NCBI GenBank assembly: GCA_049688595.1
Contig: JBAVLA010000242.1
Location: 1 to 11,332 of the forward strand
DNA from: Prado023 sp049688595
GTDB taxonomy: Bacteria; Actinomycetota; Actinomycetes; S36-B12; CAIYMF01
DNA length: 11,332 nt
Direction of reading: 5' to 3'
The notes under the pieces are model-generated. The model was not told the origin of the DNA. It saw only the letters and a program-made list of their open reading frames with translations, and made no database searches. This document shows, one piece after another, positions 1-6,834 of the stretch. How positions within the stretch are numbered: the stretch's first letter is position 1; each line of letters starts with the position of its first letter. Both the position numbers and the translations under genes were made by a program.

Positions 1-1311
1 GCTCCTGACGTGCGGGGCGAGGACGTCGGCCAGGGTCGGCGCTCCCACCACGCGCAGGGTGTAGCTCGCCCGGCGCAGCGGGTGGCCCGCATCGATCAGG
101 CGCCCGAGGTCCATCGGCGTGCCCGAGACGACGACGTCTGCCGGCACGGCCCGGATCGTCGCGGCCAGGTCCGCAAGCTGCTGACCGCCGTAGCCCATGG
201 CCGGCAGCACCGGTCCGGTGCCCGGGTACTGCTGGTAGGTGGCAGCGATCGAGCCGACCGCGTACGGCCGGGGGTCGACGAGGTCCGTCGCGCCGGCCGC
301 CCGGGCGGCGACCGTGCCCGCCCCGAACGGCATCCCGCCGTGGGTCAGGGTCGGGCCGTCCTCCACGACGAGGACCCGCTGCCCGGCCAGGGAGCCCTCG
401 CCGGCCAGCGTCACCGGCGACTCGGCACGGACCACCACGGCATCGGGGGCCAGCCGACCGACCTCGGCGACCACGCGCTCCACATCGGCCGGGTCGGCCG
501 AGTCGACCTTGTTGACCACGACCACGTCGGCCATCCTCAGGTTGGTCTCGCCCGGGTGGTAGGTCGACTCGTGGCCCGGCCGAAGCGGATCGACCACGGT
601 GATCATCACGTCGGGGGCGACGAACGGGAAGTCGTTGTTCCCACCGTCCCAGATGATGACGTCGGCCTCCTGCTCCGCCGCCCGCAGGATGGCCTCGTAG
701 TCGACGCCCGCGAACATGAGCAGGCCCATCGCGACCGGCGCCTCGTACTCCTCTCGCTCCTCGACGGTCGGGCTGCTCGCGTCGATGTCGGCCAGGCTGG
801 CGAAGCGCTGCACCCGCATCGCCTGCAGGTCGCCGTACGGCATCGGATGGCGGACCAGCGCGACCCGCAGGCCAGCCGCCTGCAGCAGTTGCGCGACGGC
901 CCGGGTCGTCTGGCTCTTGCCGCACCCAGTGCGCACCGCGCACACCGCGACGACCGGCCGGCTGCTGCGGATCATCGTGGCCCGCGGGCCGACCAGGCGG
1001 AAGTCCGCCCCGGCTGCCAGTACCGCCGAGGCGCGGTGCATGACCTCGACGTGGGAGACGTCTGAGTAGGCGAACACGACCTCGTCCACCGCCTCGGCGC
1101 GGATGAGGTCGACGAGCCGCTCCTCTGCGACGATCGGGACGCCGTCGGGGTAGCGCGGCCCCGCCAGCGCGGCGGGGTAGGTCCGGTCGGCGATGCCGGG
1201 GATCTGCGTCGCGGTGAAGGCCACGACGCGAGTTGCCGGATCGTGGCGGAAGACCGTCGCGAAGACGTGGAAGTCCCGTCCGCCCGCACCCATGATGACC
1301 GCTCTGCGCAT
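1..1311 (-). CDS. Cyclic 2,3-diphosphoglycerate synthetase-like GTPase (COG2403), 3' end cut by window edge
   Basis: 437 codons are open from an ATG at 1311 to the left edge without a stop. The archaeal relative makes cyclic 2,3-diphosphoglycerate; bacterial members are annotated only as predicted GTPases, so the substrate here is unknown. Seen: an N-terminal Rossmann-like start (VIMGAGGRDFHVF, residues 5-17), a P-loop around CAVRTGCGKSQTTR (124-137, K132/S133), a Walker-B-like WDGGNNDFPF (221-230), and NKVD at 267-270, matching the GTPase NKxD base-recognition motif. The C-terminal YAVGSIAATYQQYPG segment (350-364) is typical of the family. Family members are about 440-460 residues, so only a few codons should be missing. 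The start is preceded by a weak GGCGAG at 9-nt spacing; M7 is an alternative. It is divergent from the pseudokinase gene, and nothing visible ties it to the wall genes. The family call is firm and the reaction is not. Confidence 0.88.
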   Translation of the reverse strand, partial: MRRAVIMGAGGRDFHVFATVFRHDPATRVVAFTATQIPGIADRTYPAALAGPRYPDGVPIVAEERLVDLIRAEAVDEVVFAYSDVSHVEVMHRASAVLAAGADFRLVGPRATMIRSSRPVVAVCAVRTGCGKSQTTRAVAQLLQAAGLRVALVRHPMPYGDLQAMRVQRFASLADIDASSPTVEEREEYEAPVAMGLLMFAGVDYEAILRAAEQEADVIIWDGGNNDFPFVAPDVMITVVDPLRPGHESTYHPGETNLRMADVVVVNKVDSADPADVERVVAEVGRLAPDAVVVRAESPVTLAGEGSLAGQRVLVVEDGPTLTHGGMPFGAGTVAARAAGATDLVDPRPYAVGSIAATYQQYPGTGPVLPAMGYGGQQLADLAATIRAVPADVVVSGTPMDLGRLIDAGHPLRRASYTLRVVGAPTLADVLAPHVRS

Positions 1312-1337
1312 GGTGGCATTCTCGCCGGTCCATGCCC

Positions 1338-1376
1338 GCAGTCGATTCCGACGATCCGATGGTCGGTATCGACTGC
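1338..1376. promoter_or_regulatory. 15-bp inverted repeat between divergent genes (candidate operator)
   Basis: The left arm GCAGTCGATTCCGAC (1338-1352) and right arm GTCGGTATCGACTGC (1362-1376) are complementary at 14 of 15 positions around a 9-nt spacer. The repeat lies 27 bp upstream of the COG2403 start and 71 bp upstream of the pseudokinase start. Because it sits between two divergent starts, a terminator role is unlikely. A dimeric repressor or activator site serving one or both genes is the simplest reading. The regulator is unknown. Confidence 0.5.
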
Positions 1377-1384
1377 ACGCATCC

Positions 1385-1402
1385 GGCGCGCCCGGGCGCG
1401 CC
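1385..1402. promoter_or_regulatory. Perfect 18-bp GC-only palindrome in the divergent promoter region
   Basis: GGCGCGCCCGGGCGCGCC is identical to its own reverse complement and has no spacer. It directly abuts CATACT (1402-1407), a weak -10-like hexamer matching TATAAT at four positions, for which I see no good -35 partner. If that hexamer is used, the palindrome would lie in the promoter spacer of the pseudokinase gene. In DNA this GC-rich a palindrome of this length could be partly chance. Confidence 0.35.
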
Positions 1403-1430
1403 ATACTTGCCTCAGAGGCGAAGGCGCTTC

Positions 1431-1438
1431 GGAAGGGG
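1431..1438 (+). promoter_or_regulatory. Ribosome binding site of the pseudokinase gene
   Basis: GGAAGGGG lies 8 nt upstream of the ATG at 1447. It fixes the start there, although the frame stays open upstream to an ATG at 1243, which lies inside the divergent COG2403 gene. Confidence 0.75.
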
Positions 1439-1446
1439 TGGCCCCC

Positions 1447-3231
1447 ATGAGCGTGGTGGTGGCGCAGCGCTACGAGTTGCTGGAGCTGGTCGGCGAGGGC
1501 GGCTCGGCCACGGTCTGGCTCGGCCGGGACCTGCTGATGGATCGCAGCGTCGCCGTGAAGGTCCTGGGCGCCAGCCTCGCGCAGGACCCGGTCGCCATGG
1601 AGCGCTTCTGGGTCGAGGCCAGGACTGCGGCAAGCCTCCAGGACGCGGGCATTGCGCGGGTCCACGACCACGGCCTGTTCCAGGACGGCGCGGACACGAG
1701 GCCGTACCTCGTGATGGAGTACCTGCCCGGCGGGACGCTGGCCGAGCGACTGCGGCACTCGCCACCCGAGGTCGCGGACGTCGTCGCGGTCGCCGCGGGG
1801 ATCCTCGATGCGCTGGCCCCCGTCCACCGCCGTGGCCAGTGCCACGGCGGCATCAGGCCGAGCAACGTGATGTTCGACGCGCTGGGGCGGGTGACGCTGG
1901 TCGACTTCGGGATGGCCCGGGTGCTCGGCGGCGCGGCCGGCGCGGACCCGTACGCCGCACCGGAACAGGTGCTGGGCCAGCCGATGGACGCTCGCGGCGA
2001 CGTGTACGCAGTCGGCGCCCTGATGTTCGAGGCGCTCACGGGGCAGTCCCGCCGCCAGTCCGGGACGCGGAGCGACCCGACCGGCGAGTTCCCGGCCTCG
2101 ACTGCTCGGGATCCGTCAGCCGTGGATCCGACGGTTCCTGCCGACGTGGGTCGGATCGTCCGACGGGCCCTCGCGCGCCGGCCGGAGGGCCGGTTCGCCG
2201 ACGCAGCCGAGATGCTCGCTGAGCTCGAGGACCTCGACATGCTCGACGTGGCGGCCCGGCATGGGCGGCCCGGGCCGACCGACGTCGAAGCCGCGCCCGA
2301 CGCGCTCGACGTGCTCGACGTGCTCGACCTGCCCGCCGCCAGCCTGCCGCCGCAGCCTGTCCCGGGCCACCAGGCGCCCCGGCAGCAGCAGCGCACCAGC
2401 CTGACGTGGACGCTGGCCGAGATGGGCAGGCGGGCGAGCAGGCACGTCAGCGGGCGGCGGTACGCCCGACCCAACCATCGAGGGCTGGACCCGGGCCAGA
2501 TCAGGCGCTGGGCGGGCCCATGGCTGCAGGCGCAGCAGGTCCTCTGCCAGTTCGACGCCGCCCTGGGCTACTGGCGCATCCCCGACCGGCTCGTCGTGTG
2601 GGTGCCACCCGCTGAGGTCCCCGTCGGCGCCGAGCTGGAGTCCCTGGTCCGGGCGGTCGACCACGTTGCGGGCCGCCGCCTCCAGCAGAGGCTGGCGCAG
2701 AGCGACACGGCCGAGGTGCGGCTGCCCCGCCTGAGCGTCCTGCTGGAGCGCGTGCCGGACGGCGACCTGGGCGCCGAGGCCTGGTTCAGCGGCACGCTCG
2801 CCCCTGGCCGGCGGGGCGATCAGCTGCTGGCGGTGGAGATCGGTGCCGCGCAGCGCCTGGCCCTGGAGATGACCGTGGAGATCCGGCGGGCAGGTACCTG
2901 GACCGCTCATAGCACGAGCGTCGTCGCCGAGGGGCTGACGTTCGGGACTGGGGCCTGGGTGGACGTCACCTACACCGGACCCGGGCTGGGCAGGGTCGGT
3001 CCGGAGGCCCTCAAGGTGGTCAGCGTGGCGGACGGCCGCGCCCGGGTGGCAGTCGGCAACGCGGCTGGCGTCCGGCTCCACGACGCGCCCTCCGGCGGGT
3101 TGGGCCAGCTCACCGGGGGTCGGCCAGCATGGCGGCGTGAAGTGCCCCACGGGGCCACGGTGGAGATCAGCGCGGGGGATCACGTCTACTTCCCCGAGGT
3201 TGAGGACCGCCTGCGGTTGGTGTTCGAGTAG
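1447..3231 (+). CDS. Predicted Ser/Thr pseudokinase fused to a DUF3662 (FhaA N-terminus)-like region
   Basis: 594 residues. Residues 9-260 form a PknB-type kinase domain: glycine loop GEGGSATV (16-23), VAVK lysine K38, helix-C E57, DFG 153-155, APE 171-173 and helix-F D185. The catalytic loop reads CHGGIRPSN (132-140), so the HRD Asp is Gly and the usual catalytic-loop Lys is Arg; the Asn is kept. DFG to APE is short, with no Ser or Thr to phosphorylate. Phosphotransfer is therefore unlikely, but nucleotide binding remains possible. An LDVLDVLD linker (287-294) follows. Residues 350-450 resemble DUF3662 of FhaA: RIPDRLVVWV, a long helix, then VLLERVPDGDLGAEAWFSGT. The last 140 residues are beta-rich and could be a degenerate FHA-like domain, although no FHA signature residues are seen. 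There is no transmembrane segment, unlike PknB, so it should be cytoplasmic. It is convergent with the SEDS-PBP operon, which suggests a scaffold or sensor for wall synthesis. Confidence 0.85.
   Translation: MSVVVAQRYELLELVGEGGSATVWLGRDLLMDRSVAVKVLGASLAQDPVAMERFWVEARTAASLQDAGIARVHDHGLFQDGADTRPYLVMEYLPGGTLAERLRHSPPEVADVVAVAAGILDALAPVHRRGQCHGGIRPSNVMFDALGRVTLVDFGMARVLGGAAGADPYAAPEQVLGQPMDARGDVYAVGALMFEALTGQSRRQSGTRSDPTGEFPASTARDPSAVDPTVPADVGRIVRRALARRPEGRFADAAEMLAELEDLDMLDVAARHGRPGPTDVEAAPDALDVLDVLDLPAASLPPQPVPGHQAPRQQQRTSLTWTLAEMGRRASRHVSGRRYARPNHRGLDPGQIRRWAGPWLQAQQVLCQFDAALGYWRIPDRLVVWVPPAEVPVGAELESLVRAVDHVAGRRLQQRLAQSDTAEVRLPRLSVLLERVPDGDLGAEAWFSGTLAPGRRGDQLLAVEIGAAQRLALEMTVEIRRAGTWTAHSTSVVAEGLTFGTGAWVDVTYTGPGLGRVGPEALKVVSVADGRARVAVGNAAGVRLHDAPSGGLGQLTGGRPAWRREVPHGATVEISAGDHVYFPEVEDRLRLVFE
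2304..2328 (+). repeat. Short tandem repeat in the pseudokinase linker
   Basis: The 9-nt unit GCTCGACGT occurs twice in a row, followed by seven bases of a third copy. It encodes LDVLDVLD in the linker after the kinase domain. Such repeats can gain or lose units without a frameshift, so linker length could vary between strains. Confidence 0.5.
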
Positions 3232-3280
3232 CGTCCGCCGATCCAGCCGCGTTGGGTGCTGGCGGCCGCTACCGCGCACA

Positions 3281-3306
3281 GCCGGCTGCTACTGCGCGCA
3301 GCCGGC
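3281..3306. terminator. Hairpin between convergent genes, possible terminator
   Basis: GCCGGCTGC (3281-3289) and GCAGCCGGC (3298-3306) form a perfect 9-bp stem with an 8-nt loop, 49 nt past the pseudokinase stop. It overlaps the last codons and stop of the SEDS-PBP gene on the other strand, and no T-run follows on either side. It could slow transcription from both directions, but it lacks the signature of a classic intrinsic terminator. The rest of the 57-bp gap 3232-3288 shows nothing further. Confidence 0.3.
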
Positions 3307-6300
3307 CTCGACGTCCGTGGCGACGGGCTCCTGGCCCATCCCCTTGAACAGGCACTTCACCAGGTCCACTGCCGGGTTGGCGCCCCCGGCCCGGGTGGTG
3401 TCCTTCACGCGCGCCGCGAAGACGTACTTGTCGGTGGCGCCGATGGCCCAGCGGGCCCACAGGTCCTCGCCAGCCCCCGAGGTCAGGCCGAGATCCGCCG
3501 AGCCGGTCTTGGCCCAGATCACGTCCAGCTCGCCGAGTGGCCGACCGCCCGCTTGGGCGCCGGGCCGCAGCCGGGACGCCGTTCCGCTGGGATGGTTGAC
3601 CGCCCACCACATCCCCCGCCGGACCAGCGCCAGGCTGTCGGGGTCTGCGGCTATGGCCCGGGTCGGATAGGCCGATGCGTGGAACTGGCCGTCGCTGTCG
3701 CGCGACCCGGCGATCATGTTCAGCACTGGCGGCTTGACGTACTCGGTCTGGACCTGGCTGGCTGTGCTCGCCGGACCGGAGGGCCCGGAGAGCGGTCCCG
3801 CGCCGACGATCGCATGGGTCACGCCGGCCATGTCCAGGACGGAGGCCCGGACCTCGTCCTGCCCGATCGCGGCCATTCCCGTCGCATGGGCCACGGCTCC
3901 CACGCCCAGACGACGCTCCTTCCCATCGGCCTGTACGGCGGTGCGATCCTGCGGATCCATGCCCAAGTCGCTGGACCGGTAGTACACCAGCGCGGAGGCC
4001 GCAGCTGGGTCCGACGGATCCGCGGGGCCGACCACGGCACCGCCTTCGTCGGACTGCCGACGCTCGTCGTCAGCCGGGTCGAAGCCGAGCTCCTGGGCGG
4101 CGGTTCCCAGGGCCGGCCACCCGGCTGAGATCCCCAGCCAGGCGGCCGTCGTGTTGCACGACTGCAGGAGCATCCAGTCCAGCGACTGCGCACCGCACCG
4201 CTTGAGGGCGTCCCGCTCCTCGACCCGGCCCTCGAGCCGGACGCCCCCAACAGCGGTCAGGGGAGACGTGATCGGCCCGGCCGGGACGCCCGTCCCCTCG
4301 TCGAGGGAGGCCAGCGCCGTCACGACCTTGAACGACGAGCCGGGCTGGCTGGCCTCCGACCAGACGCGCATGATGGCCAGCCCCGACTTGTCGGCGGCGC
4401 ACTGCTTCCGGCTGGGCCCGAGGTCGTCGGGCTCATCGGCCGACCAGGGGTCCCCCGGTGGGCGTGGGTTGGCAAGCACGGGCACGGCCCGCTTGCCGTC
4501 CTCGGTGGATCCCGTGCGGGGCTTCACGCAGTGGACGTTGGCCTCGGACAGGTGCTCGATCGCGAAGCGGGCCTTCCTCCAGCTCCAGTCCGGGTCCTCA
4601 GGGGCGGCAGCCCCCTCGTCCGCGGCGGCCAGCAGCGAGGGCGGCGACCAGTCGTCCGCGTCAGGTGCCCGGGTGATCAGCGCCTGCATGTCCTCGTCGT
4701 CGGCATCGCTGGAAGCCAGCGCGACGACTCCGCCGGTCCTCCGGTCGATAAGGGCGACGTCGGCGCGCGCACCGGCAGTCGCCTGCGCGTCGGCCGCCGC
4801 GGCGGCCAGCCGCTGCACGCGCGAGTCGATGGTCGCGATCACGTCCGCCCCGGTGCACTCGGCCGCCAGGTCCAAGGATCCCCTGGGGGCGAAGTCGCCG
4901 CAGGTCAGCAGCGGGGCCGCCAGCCGCTCCAGGCCGACCGCGAGGTTCCCGGCGGTCGTCGGCATGAAGAACCCCAGGTCCACGGCCAGGTCCGGGTTCG
5001 GGTACAGGCGGCTGCCGAGCCCCACGCCGGGGTCCTGCCCGGCCGCATTGGGCTCGGAGAAGACCACGCCATCGCTGGTCAGGAGCCGGCCGTGGCTGTC
5101 GCGCAGGAGCGCCTCGCCGACCAGCCGCGTGCTGCCCGCAGCCGCCCATCCGGCGTGGATCCAGATGGCGCCGACGGTGAGCAGCGCGGTGCTGCCCAGG
5201 ACCAGGCCGCGCAGCAGCCGACCGGCTGCCGCCAGGTTGCCCGGCAGCACCACGGCAGGTCCGCTGGCCAGGCGCCCCCTCGAGATCAGGACGCCCAGGG
5301 TGAGCAGGGCGCTGTACACGAGGGTGGAGATCCCGTTGGCCGCGATGAAGGGCACGTCCAGGCCAGTCAACGGCACGAGCTTGAGCGAGGTGAACGGGAT
5401 CCTCGGCACCAGGATCGCCAGGCCCAGCAGGATCGTCGGCAGCAGGAGCTGGAGCGCGCAGACGGCGCCGACCCGCACCCGCAGGTGCGCCCGCTCGTCA
5501 GCCGGCGGCTGCTCGACCGAAGCCAGGAACACGCGCAGCCCCACGGCGAGGATCCCAGCCATCAGGATCACGACCAGTCCCATGCCGACCCATGCCGCCG
5601 TCAGGGTGATGGCGTAGTCGCTGCCGGCGACCTCCAGGTGCCGGACCAGGGCGGAACCCGAGGGCTGCGCTGAACCCCACTCGCGGACCTGCGGGAGGAT
5701 GCCGGTCTCGTGCAGGACGCGCAGGCTCATGCAGGCCTGGGTCTTCTCGCCCGTGCACACGGCGTTGCTCCACCGGTTCTCCACGACCCGGGCCACGTGC
5801 TCCACCGGGGCCAACCCCCCGCCCGTGACCCGGTTGACAGCTGATCCGAGCACGCCCATGGCGACCGCCCCCAGCGCCGTGACGCCAGCCGCCCGCCACC
5901 AGTGCGCCCGGGTGTAGGCCAGCAGCGCGAGCACCGAGAGCGTGGCCCCGAGGATGGCCGCCGGCCCGTAGTCCCGGAAGAAGACCAGCACCGCGACCAT
6001 GGCCAGCCCCGGGGCGAGCCGACCCAGCAGGCCCAGCCAGAGCGACCCCCTGCGCAGGGTGCTCGAGGCGTGCAGCACGACCTGCTGGCGGGCCCCGGCA
6101 AGGGAGAGCGCCGCCGCGACGGCGGCTGCCGCGCGGGTGACCTCGCCGACGGCGATCCCCCCGATCGAGCCCGAAGCCGGGTTGCCGGCCAGGAGCGGCC
6201 CGACGGCACGCACAAGCACGGCGACGCCCCCGACGACCAGGCCCAGCCGCATGGTCCGGCGCGGGTCGGATCCGGCGCTGCCCACCGCACGGGCCAGCAC

Positions 6301-6828
6301 CGGGCCGACTGCCAGCACGCCCAGGAGGGCCAGGAGGACGGGGATGACCACCTGGGTCGAGTCGTTCGCCAACCGGCCCTGGGCCGCGCACCCCATGGCC
6401 AGGGCCAGCCCCACCGCCCACGGCCACAGCGGCCAGCGGGTCCACGCCCCCGGCCGGTCGGACCGACGGATCACGCCTCCGGCGACCACAGCCAGCATCG
6501 TGCTCGCCAGTCCCACGGCCGCGGCCACGAGGAGCTGGCCGATCAACGGCCCGGGCGGGGTTTCCCCGGAGGGCGCGCCCAGCGCCCACAGCCGCAGGGG
6601 GATCCGCTGGCCCGAGGGCCCAGCCACGACGAAGAACGCCACGGCATACAGCAGCGCAGCCAGCAGTCGGCTCCGCGTGGAGCCCAGCCACAGCCCGCCC
6701 CAGGTGAGCGAACCCGAGGATCGGCGATCCTCTGCGTGGAGGCCGTCGGCCATGGCCTCCTCAAGCGCGCTCAGGTGGCGCTGCGCGCGCCGCAGCGCGG
6801 ACCGGACCGGACCGGACTGGCCTCGCAC
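3289..6828 (-). CDS. SEDS glycosyltransferase (RodA/FtsW-like) fused to class B penicillin-binding protein
   Basis: 1179 residues in one uninterrupted frame. Residues 54-516 form a SEDS polymerase with about twelve hydrophobic segments. They include VFFRDYGPAA (282-291), matching the SEDS PDLGTA motif, and a long outer loop (332-403) ending in GSDYAI, whose D404 aligns with the catalytic Asp of RodA/FtsW. An Arg-rich link (517-540) precedes another membrane helix (about 541-560). This topology puts the following part outside the membrane. Residues 565-660 resemble a PBP pedestal domain. The transpeptidase carries SxxK (S831-K834 in PGSSFK), SxN (SCN, 890-892) and KTG (1107-1109). All key residues are present, so the protein should both polymerise lipid II and crosslink peptidoglycan. 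RodA and PbpA are normally separate adjacent genes. The GTG start lies 6 nt after the GAP1 stop, behind GAGGGG; M26 is a weaker alternative. Last gene of the operon. Confidence 0.92.
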   Translation of the reverse strand: MRGQSGPVRSALRRAQRHLSALEEAMADGLHAEDRRSSGSLTWGGLWLGSTRSRLLAALLYAVAFFVVAGPSGQRIPLRLWALGAPSGETPPGPLIGQLLVAAAVGLASTMLAVVAGGVIRRSDRPGAWTRWPLWPWAVGLALAMGCAAQGRLANDSTQVVIPVLLALLGVLAVGPVLARAVGSAGSDPRRTMRLGLVVGGVAVLVRAVGPLLAGNPASGSIGGIAVGEVTRAAAAVAAALSLAGARQQVVLHASSTLRRGSLWLGLLGRLAPGLAMVAVLVFFRDYGPAAILGATLSVLALLAYTRAHWWRAAGVTALGAVAMGVLGSAVNRVTGGGLAPVEHVARVVENRWSNAVCTGEKTQACMSLRVLHETGILPQVREWGSAQPSGSALVRHLEVAGSDYAITLTAAWVGMGLVVILMAGILAVGLRVFLASVEQPPADERAHLRVRVGAVCALQLLLPTILLGLAILVPRIPFTSLKLVPLTGLDVPFIAANGISTLVYSALLTLGVLISRGRLASGPAVVLPGNLAAAGRLLRGLVLGSTALLTVGAIWIHAGWAAAGSTRLVGEALLRDSHGRLLTSDGVVFSEPNAAGQDPGVGLGSRLYPNPDLAVDLGFFMPTTAGNLAVGLERLAAPLLTCGDFAPRGSLDLAAECTGADVIATIDSRVQRLAAAAADAQATAGARADVALIDRRTGGVVALASSDADDEDMQALITRAPDADDWSPPSLLAAADEGAAAPEDPDWSWRKARFAIEHLSEANVHCVKPRTGSTEDGKRAVPVLANPRPPGDPWSADEPDDLGPSRKQCAADKSGLAIMRVWSEASQPGSSFKVVTALASLDEGTGVPAGPITSPLTAVGGVRLEGRVEERDALKRCGAQSLDWMLLQSCNTTAAWLGISAGWPALGTAAQELGFDPADDERRQSDEGGAVVGPADPSDPAAASALVYYRSSDLGMDPQDRTAVQADGKERRLGVGAVAHATGMAAIGQDEVRASVLDMAGVTHAIVGAGPLSGPSGPASTASQVQTEYVKPPVLNMIAGSRDSDGQFHASAYPTRAIAADPDSLALVRRGMWWAVNHPSGTASRLRPGAQAGGRPLGELDVIWAKTGSADLGLTSGAGEDLWARWAIGATDKYVFAARVKDTTRAGGANPAVDLVKCLFKGMGQEPVATDVEAGCAQ

Positions 6829-6834
6829 CGGCGC

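Noticed and set aside
10..1065. Long plus-strand open frame (351 codons)
   Set aside because: It lies antisense to the COG2403 gene, is Arg/His/Gln-rich with no motif, and is a GC-driven shadow.
1243..1446. In-frame N-terminal extension of the pseudokinase
   Set aside because: It would overlap the divergent COG2403 start and encodes no domain; GGAAGGGG precedes the ATG at 1447, right before the kinase domain.
2116..3279. 387-codon minus-strand frame opposite the pseudokinase gene
   Set aside because: It has no motifs, and the plus-strand frame has a kinase fold and a good ribosome binding site.
4151..5617. 488-codon plus-strand frame, Ser/Arg-rich
   Set aside because: It is antisense to the SEDS-PBP coding sequence, whose frame shows all expected motifs; composition is typical of a shadow frame.
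6799..6818. GGACC-type tandem repeats near the SEDS-PBP start
   Set aside because: About four imperfect 5-nt units within coding sequence are expected by chance at this GC level; no sign of phase variation.
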